Part shown: positions 29,577 to 40,439 of the stretch, piece after piece
How positions within the stretch are numbered: position 1 is the first letter of the stretch
How the letters are laid out: every line of letters starts with the position of its first letter
Assembly: GCF_021010575.1 (NCBI RefSeq)
Contig: NZ_JAJNAG010000024.1
Coordinates: 1 to 51,061, forward strand
Reading direction: 5' to 3'
DNA length: 51,061 nucleotides
Origin: Limnobaculum eriocheiris
Lineage (GTDB): Bacteria; Pseudomonadota; Gammaproteobacteria; Enterobacterales; Enterobacteriaceae
Translations under genes and position numbers: made by a program
The notes under the pieces: model-generated
What the model was told of the DNA's origin: nothing
Databases searched by the model: none
Seen by the model: the letters and a program-made list of their open reading frames with translations, nothing else

Positions 29577-30389
29577 TTAAATATCTGAAACATCTTTACG
29601 CCAGTGGTCAGCGGTAAGTGCTTCAGCAAAGTGGCTATTAATCATTCGACGGGTAATGTCATGCAGAGGCGATGCAATCACCTCTGCTGTATTACCGCGC
29701 TCAACCACTTCACCATTTTGCATAACCAGCAGTTGATCGCTGACGTGCTTGATCATACCGAGATGCTGGCTCACGTAGATATAGGATATACCGTGCTTTT
29801 CCTGTAATTCCATCATTAAGTTCACTAACTGTGAACGCATGGACATATCCAGCGAGGCTAGCGCTTCATCTGCAATGATAATTTTGGGCTGTAATATTAA
29901 TGCTCTGGCCAGCGCTACCCGCTGCTTCTGACCAGATGCCAGCATTTGCGGATAATAGTAAGCGTGGTCGGGGAGTAAGCCGACCTGACGCAAGGTCAGA
30001 TTGATCTGTTTTTCCCGCGCGGAGGCTTCCAGATTAGTATTCAGCTTCAGTGGGATATCCAACAACTGTCCGATACGCTGCCTTGGGTTAAATGAAGTAT
30101 TCGGATCCTGAAATATCATGCGAATATGCTGACTGCGGTAGCCATAATCACCAAATTCCAGTTTATGATCTCCGATCATCATTTCTCCGGAAGTAGGTTT
30201 AATCATACCGGAGATCATTTTTGCCAGCGTTGATTTGCCTGAACCATTCTCGCCAATAATGGCCATGGTCTGCTTTTCACGCAGAATAAAACTGACGGGT
30301 TTTACCGCTTCCAGCTCATGAGGGCGAAACAGCCCGGTGCGAAAATGAAAGGTTTTGGATAAATTACGGACTTCAAGTAAGGCGCCCAT
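29577..30389 (-). CDS. sapF: Sap transporter ATP-binding protein SapF
   Basis: One of the two ATPases of the SapABCDF importer, linked to antimicrobial peptide resistance and, in E. coli, putrescine export. 270 residues. Walker A GENGSGKSTLAKM (near 46-58), signature-region MLASGQKQRVALARALI and Walker B IIADEALASLD. The signature motif ASGQKQ differs from LSGGQ, as is typical for SapF. Its start shares one base with the sapD stop. Confidence 0.97.
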   Translation of the reverse strand: MGALLEVRNLSKTFHFRTGLFRPHELEAVKPVSFILREKQTMAIIGENGSGKSTLAKMISGMIKPTSGEMMIGDHKLEFGDYGYRSQHIRMIFQDPNTSFNPRQRIGQLLDIPLKLNTNLEASAREKQINLTLRQVGLLPDHAYYYPQMLASGQKQRVALARALILQPKIIIADEALASLDMSMRSQLVNLMMELQEKHGISYIYVSQHLGMIKHVSDQLLVMQNGEVVERGNTAEVIASPLHDITRRMINSHFAEALTADHWRKDVSDI

Positions 30390-31384
30390 CAGGATGGCTC
30401 CTCATGGTTAAGAGGAAAATGGCAGGCAAACTTATGTCCCTTAATATCCCTCAGCCGCGGGGTTTCTATACATTTTTTCTGTGCATAAGGGCAACGCGGC
30501 CCCAAACGGCAGCCAATAGGCAAATGCTCAAGAGAAGGAATAACCCCCGATAAGGTATTTAATCGGCTTTTATGGGGCAAGGCGCGGCCAAAATCAGGCA
30601 TCGCACGAATTAGCGCCTGGGTATAAGGATGGTGAGGTGCCGTCAGCAGCTCATCACATAGCGCACTTTCTACCGTTTGACCACAGTACATCACGTTAAT
30701 TCGCGTTGCCCACTTACTCATCATTTGCAGGTCATGGCTAATCAGCAAAATAGTGGTGTTGTTATTCTGATTCATTCGGGCCAGCAAGCGGAAAATTTGT
30801 GCCTGGGTTGTCGGTTCCATCGCGTTAGTTGGTTCATCGGCAATCAGTAATCTGGGCTGATTGGCCAACGCAATGGCAATCATCACTTTCTGGCACTCAC
30901 CCTCAGTGATCTCATAAGGGAAACTGCGCATAATATCTTTGTGGTCTTTAATACCTACCCGATGCAATAATTCAATGGCCCGATGTTTACGCCAGTTAAA
31001 GCGCTGCCACCAACGGCCTTTATAAGTCCATCCGGGTATTGCCTGAATTAATTGACGACCAACTTTCTCTGATGGGTCCAGACAGGATTGTGGTTCCTGA
31101 AAGATCATCGAAATATTATGACCAACCAATTTTCTGCGTTGACGAGGGGTCAGCTTTAGTAAATCGATGTCATTTAAACGGAAACGGTCAGCAGTAATAC
31201 GCCAGTTATCCTTACTGATACCGCAAATGGCTTTCGCTATCAGGCTTTTTCCAGAGCCGGATTCTCCCACTAACCCCCGAATTTCCCCTTCGGTCAGGGT
31301 CAGGCTAACGCGGTCGACGGCTTTTACCGGACCGTCAGCCGTCATAAATTCAATGGTGAGATTACGAATATCGAGTAAAGGCAT
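30389..31384 (-). CDS. sapD: Sap transporter ATP-binding protein SapD
   Basis: Second ATPase of the Sap importer; in E. coli SapD also supports the Trk potassium system. 331 residues (E. coli 330). Walker [14 protein letters not shown] (near 40-52), the Q-loop [12 protein letters not shown], Walker [19 protein letters not shown] and the C-terminal oligopeptide-transporter region [15 protein letters not shown]. The signature is diverged (ITEGECQKV for LSGGQ). The start overlaps the sapC stop. Confidence 0.97.
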   Translation of the reverse strand: MPLLDIRNLTIEFMTADGPVKAVDRVSLTLTEGEIRGLVGESGSGKSLIAKAICGISKDNWRITADRFRLNDIDLLKLTPRQRRKLVGHNISMIFQEPQSCLDPSEKVGRQLIQAIPGWTYKGRWWQRFNWRKHRAIELLHRVGIKDHKDIMRSFPYEITEGECQKVMIAIALANQPRLLIADEPTNAMEPTTQAQIFRLLARMNQNNNTTILLISHDLQMMSKWATRINVMYCGQTVESALCDELLTAPHHPYTQALIRAMPDFGRALPHKSRLNTLSGVIPSLEHLPIGCRLGPRCPYAQKKCIETPRLRDIKGHKFACHFPLNHEEPS

Positions 31385-32274
31385 TATTCATCACCCGTAG
31401 AAATAGCTCGGTATAACCCATCACCGAGAAGGTTAACCAGCAATACGCTAATCATAATGGCCGCACCCGGTAGCATCACGCTCCAGGGGGCAACATATAA
31501 CAGTTCCAGAGAGTCTCCCAACATGGCTCCCCATTCAGGAGACGGCATTTGAGCACCAAGATTCAGAAAACCTAACGCTGCAATATCCATAATTGCCATA
31601 GATAGCGAGCGGGTAAACTCGGTAACCAATACCGGAGCAATATTTGGCAGTAAGCCATTCCATAGAATATAACCCGTTGATGCACCATCCAGACGAGCCG
31701 CAATAACATACTCTTTTTCCAGCTCATCATGCACGGTTCTGTATATGGTATGAACCATACGGGGTAATAGTGCCAGCCAGATAGCGAACATGGCATGTTC
31801 CAGCCGGGGTCCTAAAAAGGCAACCACAATAATAGCCAGCAGCAGAGAAGGAATGGCCAGTAGCGTATCAAGCAGATGGTTTAGCGCAGCGGAACGTAAT
31901 CCATGGCTAACGCCAGCTAATAACCCAAGCAGCGTGCCGCAAAAGGCTGCGGCTAATGTAATCAGCAAAGCAGAACCAAAGGTTGGAGCTGCACCGTTAA
32001 GCAGGCGGCTTAAAAGATCTCTGCCTAAATCATCGGTTCCCAGGAAAAAGGAGACATCACCATGACGAGACCAGGAGGGTGGCAGAAGCTGGTAACCAAG
32101 GAATTGCTGATCGAGCTGATAGGGAGCAATCTGCTCACCAAACAGGCATAAAACAATCAGCATCAGGACGCCGTAAAGACCAATCATCGCCAGAATGTCT
32201 TTATGGATTCGCTGCCAGATATAGCTCATGGCTCCCGGCATTTTCTTTTCGCGGTATACGTTATCGGAAAGCAT
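31384..32274 (-). CDS. sapC: Sap transporter permease SapC
   Basis: Inner-membrane permease of the DppC/OppC type, 296 residues with six helices. The EAA-like loop is [43 protein letters not shown] is the standard OppC-type block. The start overlaps the sapB stop by 14 bases. Transcription is probably continuous from sapA to sapF. Confidence 0.97.
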   Translation of the reverse strand: MLSDNVYREKKMPGAMSYIWQRIHKDILAMIGLYGVLMLIVLCLFGEQIAPYQLDQQFLGYQLLPPSWSRHGDVSFFLGTDDLGRDLLSRLLNGAAPTFGSALLITLAAAFCGTLLGLLAGVSHGLRSAALNHLLDTLLAIPSLLLAIIVVAFLGPRLEHAMFAIWLALLPRMVHTIYRTVHDELEKEYVIAARLDGASTGYILWNGLLPNIAPVLVTEFTRSLSMAIMDIAALGFLNLGAQMPSPEWGAMLGDSLELLYVAPWSVMLPGAAIMISVLLVNLLGDGLYRAISTGDE

Positions 32275-33226
32275 ACCACTCCTTATTTTTAAAGGGGTTA
32301 GTCATTGCACTAAAGATATCGGCAATTAAATTAACTGCGATAGATAAACTGCCCATCACGATAATACCTGCGGAAACCACTGCAAAATCCTGCTGACGAA
32401 TAGCCATTATCAGCCAACGCCCTAAACCCGGCCAGTTAAACACCGATTCGGTGATCATCGCTAGCGCCAACATAGTGGAGAACTGTAAACTCAACTTAGG
32501 GATTATCATTGGTAAGGCGTTGTGTAAAACATGACGGCGGATAATGGTAAAACGGGACAGGCCGCGTGTTGCCGCCGCTTTAATATAGTTTTGCCCGATA
32601 ATTTGAATCACACTCTGGCGCGTCAGGCGCATCACTTCTGTTGTTGGAGCTACGGCTAAAGTAATTACCGGTAAAATCAGATGTTTTAATACGCTGATAA
32701 TAATCTCTTCGCGATAGTGAGAATCAGAGAGCCAGGCATCAATTAATGCAACGCCGGTAATGGGTTTAATCTGATACAACAAATCATAACGACCAGAAAC
32801 GGGCAGCCAGCCAAGAGTTAACGAAAAAAACAACATCAGCAGCAATGCCAGCCAGAAGATAGGAATAGAAAACCCGAACAGAGAGATCGAAGTAATAATA
32901 TGGTCAGGCCATTTCTCTTTCGACATGGCGGCTAAAATTCCTAATGGAATTCCTAACCCCAGCGCAATAATAAAAGCAAAAATGCACAGCTCAAGGGTTG
33001 CGGGAAACACAATCTTTAACTGTTCGCCAACAATTTGCCCGTTAATAACTGAAGTACCAAACTCTCCCTGAAGCAAACTTTCCATATAAAAAGTATAAGC
33101 ATCAATTAAGTGCGCGCCCGCCAGTGGGGCATTGGGGGTATAGTAAGAGATACTGAAGCTAACAAAGGTTAGAATCAGCAAGGTTACCAATGCCAGTAGT
33201 AGCCGCCTGAGAATATAAATAATCAT
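32261..33226 (-). CDS. sapB: Sap transporter permease SapB
   Basis: Inner-membrane permease of the DppB/OppB type, 321 residues (same as E. coli). [26 protein letters not shown] is the first helix. The cytoplasmic loop [28 protein letters not shown] contacts the ATPases. The start overlaps the sapA stop by four bases. Confidence 0.97.
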   Translation of the reverse strand: MIIYILRRLLLALVTLLILTFVSFSISYYTPNAPLAGAHLIDAYTFYMESLLQGEFGTSVINGQIVGEQLKIVFPATLELCIFAFIIALGLGIPLGILAAMSKEKWPDHIITSISLFGFSIPIFWLALLLMLFFSLTLGWLPVSGRYDLLYQIKPITGVALIDAWLSDSHYREEIIISVLKHLILPVITLAVAPTTEVMRLTRQSVIQIIGQNYIKAAATRGLSRFTIIRRHVLHNALPMIIPKLSLQFSTMLALAMITESVFNWPGLGRWLIMAIRQQDFAVVSAGIIVMGSLSIAVNLIADIFSAMTNPFKNKEWYAFR

Positions 33227-34923
33227 TTATTATTCGTCTCTGATTTTTCCCGATAGACACCGGCAAATGAAACGTTGCCCAGTGGACTCAATACCAGCCC
33301 TTTAATATCGTATCGATAAGCCTGAATTCGTAGCGAAGAGGCCAGTGGCAAAACGGGTAGCTCTTGGGCCAGAATCTTCTGGGCTTTAGTATAGGTATCA
33401 ATTCGCATGGAAAGATCCTGAGAAGTTACCCCTTTGGATAGCAACTGGTCGAACTCCTGATTACACCAACGGGCATAGTTGGTTTGTGAATCAATACCGG
33501 CACAACTGAGCAGCGGTCGGAAGAAACTATCAGGATCGTTACTGTCGGTGGTCCAACCGGTTAATGTCAGGTCGTGAGCATCGTCGCTAAGGCGAATCTC
33601 CTGAAAACGCCCCTCAACCGGAACAATAGTGACTTTAATCCCTACCTTGGCTAAATCTGCCTGTAGCAGTTCTGCCATTTTTAACGGGCTGGGGTTATAA
33701 GCCTGAGAGGCAGTAGGTACCCACAGGTGTAACCGAAGGTCAGTAATACCGGCTTCTTTCAATAACTGTTTAGATTTTTCGACATTAAATTCAGTAATTT
33801 CTGATTCATTATCATAAGCCCATGAAGTCCGTGGCAAAATCGATGATGCGGTTTCAGCAGTCCCATAATAGATCGATTGCATCAGTCGTGGGTTATTGAT
33901 GGCCAGCGCAATAGCATAACGTACACGACGATCGTTGAAAGGTGCCTTTCCGGTATTAAAAGCCAGATAGGCTACGTTCATGCCGGTGCGTAGTGAAATT
34001 CGCAAACGCGGGTCGTCACGTAATATCGAAAGCTGACTGGCAGCCGGGTAAGCCAGAACATCACATTCGCCGGTCAGGAGTTTAGATAAGCGACCGGTAC
34101 CGCCAGCGCCTAAATCGATGACTACCTGCTGCATTTTAGGGGAGCCACGCCAGTAGTCTTTATTACGATACAGGCGAACAAACTGTCCCGGATGATACTC
34201 GTTTAGCAGAAAAGGACCGGTACCTACCGGCTGGCGATCGATACGTTCTTGCATACCAATACGGGTCAGATTATCAGCATATTCGGCAGAGAGAACAGGG
34301 GCATAATGGGTTGCCAGATGCCACAGAAAAGAGGCATCCGCATTATGCAGTTCAATATCGACAGTATAGTCATCAACTTTACGTATGCTTTTTACCGTGT
34401 CGGAAAATTGCATACTGTCAAAATAGGGGTAACGCCCACCGTTTACCCTGTGGTAAGGCGCCTCGGCGTTAAAGATCCGACTAAAACTAAATACCACATC
34501 ATCCGCGTTCATGGTTCGGGTTGGCATAAACCATTCGGTGGTTTGGAAGGTGACACCTTTGCGCAGGTGAAAACGGTAAGTTGCACCGTTATTCAGGCTT
34601 TCCCAACGTTCCGCCAATTCAGGAATTAATCGATAAGTATAAGGGTCGACATCCAACAGGCGGTCGTATAGCTGCGCGGCAATGGTATCAATCATCACTC
34701 CGCCATTGGCTATTTGTGGGTTAAAGCTATCAACAACGCCGCTGACGCAATAGACAAAACCGCTCTGACGAATATCTGGTTGAGCGGGTTTTGATGGCTC
34801 TACAGCCGCTGTTGCTCCGGGAGTGGTAATCAGGGGGGGCGTTTCCAGTTTCCCGGCTGGCGTTGCCCATGCAGGAAGAAGAAATCCCGCCCAGAGCAAT
34901 ACCCCAATTTTTAAACCGTACAT
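33223..34923 (-). CDS. sapA: Sap transporter periplasmic binding protein SapA
   Basis: Family 5 solute-binding protein (DppA/OppA fold) in the periplasm. ATG 34923 gives 566 residues (E. coli 547) and a clean signal peptide [20 protein letters not shown]; the frame is open to a TTG at 34953. The mature domain starts near [13 protein letters not shown]. Core blocks include [54 protein letters not shown] and [18 protein letters not shown]. About 20 residues rich in Pro/Thr/Ala lie between the signal peptide and the mature domain and are absent from E. coli SapA. It is the first gene of sapABCDF. Confidence 0.95.
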   Translation of the reverse strand: MYGLKIGVLLWAGFLLPAWATPAGKLETPPLITTPGATAAVEPSKPAQPDIRQSGFVYCVSGVVDSFNPQIANGGVMIDTIAAQLYDRLLDVDPYTYRLIPELAERWESLNNGATYRFHLRKGVTFQTTEWFMPTRTMNADDVVFSFSRIFNAEAPYHRVNGGRYPYFDSMQFSDTVKSIRKVDDYTVDIELHNADASFLWHLATHYAPVLSAEYADNLTRIGMQERIDRQPVGTGPFLLNEYHPGQFVRLYRNKDYWRGSPKMQQVVIDLGAGGTGRLSKLLTGECDVLAYPAASQLSILRDDPRLRISLRTGMNVAYLAFNTGKAPFNDRRVRYAIALAINNPRLMQSIYYGTAETASSILPRTSWAYDNESEITEFNVEKSKQLLKEAGITDLRLHLWVPTASQAYNPSPLKMAELLQADLAKVGIKVTIVPVEGRFQEIRLSDDAHDLTLTGWTTDSNDPDSFFRPLLSCAGIDSQTNYARWCNQEFDQLLSKGVTSQDLSMRIDTYTKAQKILAQELPVLPLASSLRIQAYRYDIKGLVLSPLGNVSFAGVYREKSETNNK

Positions 34924-35063
34924 ATATAAGGGATTCTTTGATATATAGTTCAAGCTATCGATTATACAGGAGTATAGCCGTCATCCCAATGCTTAGCATT
35001 GCTTAAGCGATGTTTCATTGAAACCGTATAGCAATTATGCGAAAGCTGTCTGAAAACCGAGCG

Positions 35064-36074
35064 TTATGACGCTTTAGATTGCTCATTTTTGCGTAGCATT
35101 CCTCTTAACTGGTGATAGCTAAGCCCTAATAGCCTGGCGGCCTGACGTTGATTGTATTGCGACTGTTCCAGCGCTTTGGCGACTATCGATTGTTCCTGCA
35201 AGGATAACCACTGTTTCAGATCGAGGGGTAATGTCGGTAGCTCCCCGATTTGTTCATCACTGTTTGTGGTGAGTAATTTTTCTGAATTAACAGTGGAAGG
35301 AAGGCGTACAAAAGGGTCGATAATAATATTCCCTAATGGCATTTCATTTTCCCCATGGCGATACACTGAGCGTTCCACCACATTTTTTAATTCACGAATA
35401 TTTCCCGGCCAGCTGTAGTTCATCAATGTTTCAATAGCTTCTGGAGTAAAGCCGGGGAAGAAAGAGTATTCCAGTTCTCTGCACATTTGGATCGCAAAGT
35501 TATCTGCCAGTAGCATGATGTCCTGGCGACGCTCCCGTAATGGTGGCAGATTAATGACGTCAAATGCCAGACGATCGAGCAGGTCGGCCCGAAACTTACC
35601 TGCTTTCGCCATGGCCGGCAGATCTTCATTGGTAGCGCAAACCAGACGAACATCAACTTGCAAGGGCTGAGTTCCGCCAACCCGTTCTAATTGACCATAC
35701 TCAATGACCCGCAGTAGTTTTTCCTGAACCAACATGGGGGCATTCGCCAGCTCGTCTAAAAACAACGTCCCGCCATCGGCGCGTTCAAAACGCCCCAGAT
35801 GTCTACGCTGCGCACCGGTAAACGCACCGGCCTCATGGCCAAATAGTTCGGAATCTAAAAGCGTGTCGCTCAACGCGGCGCAGTTAAGTGATATAAAAGG
35901 ACCTTGCCAACGTTTAGATAGGTAATGAAGGCGATGGGCTATCAGCTCTTTACCTGTACCTCGCTCACCAATGATTAACACCGGTTTGGTTAAGGGTGCT
36001 ACCTGAGAGGCTTGTTCAAGTACTTCAATAAAGCTATTTGCTTCACCGATAATGTTATCAATAACGTCAGTCAT
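35064..36074 (-). CDS. pspF: Phage shock protein operon activator PspF
   Basis: Sigma54-dependent AAA+ enhancer-binding protein for the psp operon, held in check by PspA. It lacks a receiver domain. ATG 36074 gives 336 residues (E. coli 325); the frame is open from a TTG at 36089. Walker A GERGTGKE (near 36-43), the sigma54-contacting GAFTGA loop (in GHEAGAFTGAQ), Walker B GGTLFLDE, the R-finger region RADLLDRLAFDVINLPPLRER and the C-terminal Fis-type HTH (YNQRQAARLLGLSYHQLRGML) are all present. It is divergent from pspA. Confidence 0.97.
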   Translation of the reverse strand: MTDVIDNIIGEANSFIEVLEQASQVAPLTKPVLIIGERGTGKELIAHRLHYLSKRWQGPFISLNCAALSDTLLDSELFGHEAGAFTGAQRRHLGRFERADGGTLFLDELANAPMLVQEKLLRVIEYGQLERVGGTQPLQVDVRLVCATNEDLPAMAKAGKFRADLLDRLAFDVINLPPLRERRQDIMLLADNFAIQMCRELEYSFFPGFTPEAIETLMNYSWPGNIRELKNVVERSVYRHGENEMPLGNIIIDPFVRLPSTVNSEKLLTTNSDEQIGELPTLPLDLKQWLSLQEQSIVAKALEQSQYNQRQAARLLGLSYHQLRGMLRKNEQSKAS

Positions 36075-36154
36075 GGTTAATTTCGCCAATAGTTGGTTTT
36101 TTTCATCAAATCATTTTTCATGCATAAATAGCAAGAAAAATAAAATTCATTTAA

Positions 36155-36198
36155 AATCAGTTGCATGAAGAACATTAAAAGTTGGCACGCTTCTTGAT
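36155..36198 (+). promoter_or_regulatory. Sigma54 promoter of pspA with upstream IHF-like site
   Basis: TGGCACG at 36183-36189 and TTGAT at 36194-36198 are separated by four bases, matching the -24/-12 consensus TGGCACG-N4-TTGCW with one mismatch in the -12 part. Upstream, AATCAGTTGCATG (36155-36167) resembles an IHF site (WATCARNNNNTTR). The gap to pspF is short, so PspF binding sites should lie between 36075 and 36155, but I could not locate them by eye. Confidence 0.75.
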
Positions 36199-36272
36199 AT
36201 ATCTATGGTAACTAACCTGAATGGCAATACATGCCAGTTAATTGATTAACCACCGTAGAAGAGGACATAACC

Positions 36273-36944
36273 ATGGGTATTTTTTCTCGTTTCGCTGATA
36301 TCGTAAACGCTAACATCAGCAACTTATTAGAGAAGGCTGAAGATCCACAAAAAATGGTTCGCCTGATGATTCAGGAAATGGAAGACACACTGGTAGAGAT
36401 TCGTTCAACATCAGCACGTGCGCTGGCAGAGAAAAAGCAGCTGTCTCGCCGCATTGAACAAGGGGAAGCTCAGCAGGCTGAATGGCAGGAAAAAGCAGAA
36501 CTGGCATTACGTAAAGATAAAGAAGATCTGGCTCGTGCTGCCCTGATTGAAAAGCAGAAAGTAGCCGATCTGGTCGGTGTGTTGCAGTCAGAGCTGGTTA
36601 TCGTTAATGAAACGCTTGAGCGTATGCGTAACGAAATTGGCGAATTGGAAGCAAAGCTGAGTGAAACTCGTGCTCGCCAGCAAGCCTTAACCTTACGTCA
36701 TCAGGCTGCCAGTTCTTCACGTGATGTTCGTCGCCAACTGGACAGTGGTAAGATTGACGCTGCAATGGCACGTTTTGAACAGTTCGAACGTCGCATTGAT
36801 CATATGGAAGCAGAAGGGCAAAGCGTTGGTTTCGGGAAGGCGAAGAGTCTGAGTCAGGAGTTCACCGAGCTGAAAGTTAACGAGCAAATTGATAATGAAT
36901 TAGCGGCCCTGAAAGCTAAAATGAACATGAACAAAGACGCCTAA
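36273..36944 (+). CDS. pspA: Phage shock protein A (PspA)
   Basis: ESCRT-III-like peripheral membrane protein that maintains the proton-motive force under envelope stress and inhibits PspF. 223 residues (E. coli 222), almost entirely helical. The N-terminal amphipathic helix is [25 protein letters not shown]. The long coiled coil runs through about 25-190 ([27 protein letters not shown] onward). A strong hairpin follows before pspB, which may raise PspA above PspB and PspC. Confidence 0.98.
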   Translation: MGIFSRFADIVNANISNLLEKAEDPQKMVRLMIQEMEDTLVEIRSTSARALAEKKQLSRRIEQGEAQQAEWQEKAELALRKDKEDLARAALIEKQKVADLVGVLQSELVIVNETLERMRNEIGELEAKLSETRARQQALTLRHQAASSSRDVRRQLDSGKIDAAMARFEQFERRIDHMEAEGQSVGFGKAKSLSQEFTELKVNEQIDNELAALKAKMNMNKDA

Positions 36945-36962
36945 TCATAGCAGGCTGATGAG

Positions 36963-36993
36963 GTCGCTTATTCAGAGGGTATGAATAAGCGAC
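36963..36993 (+). other. Intercistronic hairpin between pspA and pspB
   Basis: GTCGCTTATTCA and TGAATAAGCGAC form a perfect 12-bp stem with a seven-base loop. No T-run follows, so it is not a typical terminator. It lies 18 bases after the pspA stop and probably affects mRNA stability or partial readthrough in the operon. Confidence 0.7.
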
Positions 36994-37025
36994 AATCTAA
37001 GAATTTTAGATAAGAAGGAATATCA

Positions 37026-37259
37026 ATGAGTTGGCTACTGGGTTTACTTGCCATACCGCTGACAATATTTATCTTGTTTGTTGTCCCTATCTGGCTCTGG
37101 CTGCACTACCGTGGAAAGCAGAGCGATGGTGGTCAGTTAAATCAGCAAGATATGCAACGGTTAGCAAAACTTACTGATGAAGCGCAGAGAATGCGTGACC
37201 GCATTCAGACTCTGGAAGCTATATTGGATGAAGAGCATCCAAACTGGAGACAACGTTAA
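37026..37259 (+). CDS. pspB: Phage shock protein B (PspB)
   Basis: Small inner-membrane protein that binds PspC and senses stress, releasing PspF from PspA. 77 residues: one N-terminal helix (about 3-28, LLGLLAIPLTIFILFVVPIWLWLHY) and a cytoplasmic coiled coil (residues about 40-68, DMQRLAKLTDEAQRMRDRIQTLEAIL). Its stop overlaps the pspC start by one base. Confidence 0.97.
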   Translation: MSWLLGLLAIPLTIFILFVVPIWLWLHYRGKQSDGGQLNQQDMQRLAKLTDEAQRMRDRIQTLEAILDEEHPNWRQR

Positions 37260-37603
37260 TGAACAATAAACTGTATCGTATTCCTGATGAAGGTATGATT
37301 AGCGGCGTATGTGCGGGAATTGCGCGTTATCTGGGCATTCCGGTACTGGTGGTTAGAATTTTAGCGCTGTTAGCATTAGTGTTTGGTTTCTTCTTTGTTA
37401 CCGTTGTGGTTTATTTTACCATGGTTTTTTTTCTGGAAAGCGCACCGGTAGAAGAAGCAAACTTACATAGTCGAATTCCTGCCCGTCAGCGAATGAAGCA
37501 AGTTGAACAAGAACTGGCAGCCAGCGAACAGCGTCTGCGCGATCTGGAGCGTTATTTGACCTCTGAGACTTTTCAGGTGGAAAGTCGATTTCGTCGCCTG
37601 TAA
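37259..37603 (+). CDS. pspC: Phage shock protein C (PspC)
   Basis: Membrane partner of PspB in signalling. 114 residues (E. coli 119). The PspC domain KLYRIPDEGMISGVCAGIARYLGIPVLVVRILALLALVFGFFFVTVVVYF has one or two transmembrane helices. The cytoplasmic C-terminal region (QRMKQVEQELAASEQRLRDLERYL) forms a coiled coil. It is translationally coupled to pspB. Confidence 0.97.
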   Translation: MNNKLYRIPDEGMISGVCAGIARYLGIPVLVVRILALLALVFGFFFVTVVVYFTMVFFLESAPVEEANLHSRIPARQRMKQVEQELAASEQRLRDLERYLTSETFQVESRFRRL

Positions 37604-37655
37604 TACCAGCGGTATACATAATGGCATGATAAGTGACGGTCATTATCTTCATACA

Positions 37656-37689
37656 ATGCGAGCAACCCTCTGTTCAGGGAAGCTCGCAT
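37656..37689 (+). other. Long bulged hairpin between pspC and pspD
   Basis: ATGCGAGC-AA-CCCT and AGGG-AA-GCTCGCAT form a symmetrical hairpin of 12 paired bases with an internal AA/AA bulge and a six-base loop. There is no T-run. It lies in the 140-bp gap between pspC and pspD, unusually long for the operon. Confidence 0.75.
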
Positions 37690-37743
37690 CGACGTCATCA
37701 TCTTCCGATGAGATAGCATAACCCCAGAGATTCAGGAATAATC

Positions 37744-37974
37744 ATGCAAAAGTCAGCTAAACTGCAGGCTCTTATTCAACCGCTTATCACGATAATATTG
37801 TTCTTTGGGCGCGCTTATGCTCCGGCGTTAGTGCTATCATTCCTGTTAAAAAACAAGTTATGGCGACCGGTTCGACTGTTACTGGTCATGTTTGGTGAGC
37901 CACTGTTAAGAAAGGTGTTTGGTTCCATTGCCTGGCGCTGTAAAAAGGGTTCGGATGAAACGACTGCAAAATGA
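37744..37974 (+). CDS. pspD: Phage shock protein D (PspD)
   Basis: Small inner-membrane-associated protein of unclear role in the psp operon. 76 residues (E. coli 73). A hydrophobic stretch (about 11-35, IQPLITIILFFGRAYAPALVLSFLL) is followed by a basic amphipathic tail. Its last 20 bases overlap the start of ycjX. No pspE is present between them, unlike E. coli. Confidence 0.9.
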   Translation: MQKSAKLQALIQPLITIILFFGRAYAPALVLSFLLKNKLWRPVRLLLVMFGEPLLRKVFGSIAWRCKKGSDETTAK

Positions 37975-39352
37975 AATAAATTCGTTGGTTAACCGCGGGC
38001 TGGATCGCCACTTAAGACTGGCGGTTACCGGACTAAGCCGTAGCGGGAAAACCGCGTTTATTACCGCGTTTGTTAACCAACTTTTAAATGTGAATAATGG
38101 CGCTCGTTTGCCTCTGTTTTCTGCCGTAAGGGAAGAGCGGTTGCTGGGGGTAAAACGAATTCCACAGAAAGATTTTGGTATTCCTCGTTTTACCTATGAT
38201 GAAGGTTTGGCATCGCTGTATGGTTCGCCGCCCGGCTGGCCAACACCAACCCGTGGGGTTAGTGAAATTCAGCTGGCGCTGCGTTTTCGTTCTAATGATT
38301 CGTTAATACGCCACTTTACCAGCCATTCCACACTCTATCTGGAGATTGTGGATTATCCGGGCGAATGGCTCTTAGATCTACCGATGCTGGAACAGAACTA
38401 TCTGGAATGGTCTCATCAAATGAACAGCATTCGGCAGGGAGAGCGTGCTGAATGGGCTAAACCCTGGCTTGACCTCTGTGCAAAATGCGATCCGCTAGGG
38501 CCGGTTGATGAGAATCTATTGGCGGATATTTCTCAAGCCTATTGTGACTATTTATTACGTTGTAAACAGGAAGGGCTGCACTTTATTCAACCGGGGCGCT
38601 TTGTGTTACCGGGTGATTTGGCCGGAGCGCCTGCATTACAGTTTTTTCCGTGGCCGGCGATTAATGCACAAAATGAATCCCGGCTGGCGCAGGCCGATAA
38701 ACGAACCAACTGGGGAATGCTGAAGGCCCGTTATGATTACTATTGTCAGCATGTAGTTAAAGGTTTCTATCGGGATCACTTCATAAAGTTCGATCGCCAG
38801 ATAGTGTTGGTGGATTGCCTGCAACCGTTAAATAACGGGCCACAGGCATTTAATGATATGCGTCTGGCCCTGACTCAATTAATGCAGAGTTTCCACTACG
38901 GTCAACGCTCTTTACTCAGGCGTCTGTTTTCCCCCTGTATTGATAAGCTGATGTTTGCAGCCAGTAAGGCGGACCACATCACACCGGATCAGCATGCTAA
39001 TTTGGTTTCTCTGTTACAACAACTGGTACAGGAAGCATGGCAGAATGCGGCGTTTGAAGGCATTAGCATGGATTGCGTAGGCCTGGCATCCGTACAGGCA
39101 ACAGAGAGCGGCATGATTGAACATCAGGGAAACCGTCTGCCTGCGCTTAAAGGTTACCGTCTGGAGGATGGACAACCGTTAACCGTCTATCCCGGCGAGG
39201 TACCGGCCCGTTTACCGGAGCCATCCTTCTGGCAACAGCAAGGTTTTCATTTTGACCAATTCAGACCTAAGCCAATGAGCGTTGACACGCCATTACCCCA
39301 TATTCGTTTAGATGCGGTTATGGAGTTTTTGTTAGGAGATAAGCTTAAATGA
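37955..39352 (+). CDS. ycjX: YcjX family GTPase
   Basis: Predicted P-loop GTPase of the psp regulon (DUF463), function unclear. ATG 37955 gives 465 residues, as in E. coli; the frame is open from 37919. The start is [39 protein letters not shown], with P-loop GLSRSGKT near 26-33. [16 protein letters not shown] carries the Walker B/G3-like [19 protein letters not shown] and ASKADHIT are further family blocks. Its start lies inside pspD and its end overlaps ycjF by four bases, consistent with membership of the psp operon. Confidence 0.95.
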   Translation: MKRLQNEINSLVNRGLDRHLRLAVTGLSRSGKTAFITAFVNQLLNVNNGARLPLFSAVREERLLGVKRIPQKDFGIPRFTYDEGLASLYGSPPGWPTPTRGVSEIQLALRFRSNDSLIRHFTSHSTLYLEIVDYPGEWLLDLPMLEQNYLEWSHQMNSIRQGERAEWAKPWLDLCAKCDPLGPVDENLLADISQAYCDYLLRCKQEGLHFIQPGRFVLPGDLAGAPALQFFPWPAINAQNESRLAQADKRTNWGMLKARYDYYCQHVVKGFYRDHFIKFDRQIVLVDCLQPLNNGPQAFNDMRLALTQLMQSFHYGQRSLLRRLFSPCIDKLMFAASKADHITPDQHANLVSLLQQLVQEAWQNAAFEGISMDCVGLASVQATESGMIEHQGNRLPALKGYRLEDGQPLTVYPGEVPARLPEPSFWQQQGFHFDQFRPKPMSVDTPLPHIRLDAVMEFLLGDKLK

Positions 39353-40407
39353 ACCAGCCAATAAAAGGGCGTATTACTTTTGATGAGCCACTGTTGGATG
39401 AAAAAGAGCCTGTATTACGCAGTAATTTACAATTCGACCCGCAAGAAGCTGAGAACTTCTTTCCTACAGCGCCAGAGTTAGAAGAAGAGCAGGAAGAGGG
39501 TGAAGCGGAAGGCATCATTATGAATGCCCTTAAGCCAAAAACCAGCCTGTGGCGTAAAATGGTCACTTTTGGGCTGGGGGTGTTTGGCATTAGCGTGGTC
39601 GCTCAGGGGATTTATCGAATTACTGATGCGATTCAAAATCATGAGTGGATTACATTGGGTGCCTATAGTGCCGGTGCCATCATCGTTGTAGCCGGTGTCG
39701 GTTCGGTAATAACCGAATGGCGTCGTTTATACCGCCTACGAGAGCGCGCGGAAGAGCGGGATATTGCCCGTGAATTGTTACACAGCCACGCCTTGGGTAA
39801 AGGGCGCGAGTTTTGTGAAAAGCTGGCAGATCAGGCGGGTATTGATAAAAGCCATCCGGCATTACAACGTTGGCAGGCATCACTACACGAAACGCAAAAC
39901 GATCGCGAAGTGGTTTCCCTGTATGCCAAATTGGTTCAGCCGGTTCTGGACCAGCAGGCTCGCCGTGAAATCAGCAGTTCTGCTGCCGAATCAGCTTTGA
40001 TGATTGCCGTCAGCCCATTGGCTATCGTTGATATGGCATTTATTGCCTGGCGTAATATTCGACTGATTAACCGCATTGCCAGTATTTATGGTATTCAATT
40101 GGGGTATTTTAGTCGTATTCGACTGTTTAAACTGGTTATGCTAAATATCGCTTTTGCCGGTGCCACTGAATTAATCAGGGAAGTGGGTATGGACTGGATT
40201 TCTCAGGACATTACCGCCAGATTATCCACCCGGGCAGCGCAAGGAATTGGTGCCGGTTTATTAACCGCCCGCCTTGGCATTAAAGCGATGGAGTTATGTC
40301 GTCCACTTCCCTGGATGGATAACGATAAGCCTAAGTTAGGGGATTTTCGTACCCAATTGATCGCTCAGATAAAGAGCAAATTGCCGAAAGGCGGAAGCAG
40401 TAAGTAA
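39349..40407 (+). CDS. ycjF: TIGR01620/DUF697 family membrane protein YcjF
   Basis: Inner-membrane protein of the psp regulon, 352 residues (E. coli 353). An acidic cytoplasmic N-terminus (1-70, poly-Glu [11 protein letters not shown]) is followed by two helices (about 70-125) and a DUF697 domain with [35 protein letters not shown] near residues 206-240. It overlaps ycjX by four bases (ATGA). A terminator follows. Confidence 0.95.
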   Translation: MNQPIKGRITFDEPLLDEKEPVLRSNLQFDPQEAENFFPTAPELEEEQEEGEAEGIIMNALKPKTSLWRKMVTFGLGVFGISVVAQGIYRITDAIQNHEWITLGAYSAGAIIVVAGVGSVITEWRRLYRLRERAEERDIARELLHSHALGKGREFCEKLADQAGIDKSHPALQRWQASLHETQNDREVVSLYAKLVQPVLDQQARREISSSAAESALMIAVSPLAIVDMAFIAWRNIRLINRIASIYGIQLGYFSRIRLFKLVMLNIAFAGATELIREVGMDWISQDITARLSTRAAQGIGAGLLTARLGIKAMELCRPLPWMDNDKPKLGDFRTQLIAQIKSKLPKGGSSK

Positions 40408-40439
40408 GTTCGCATTTCAAATAGCCCAATAAACAAAGG

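Noticed and set aside
32079-32396. 105-codon plus-strand frame across the sapB/sapC overlap
   Set aside because: Antisense to two conserved permease genes; composition is that of a shadow frame.
34249-34629. 126-codon plus-strand frame inside sapA
   Set aside because: Antisense to a conserved gene, no ribosome site and no recognisable motif.
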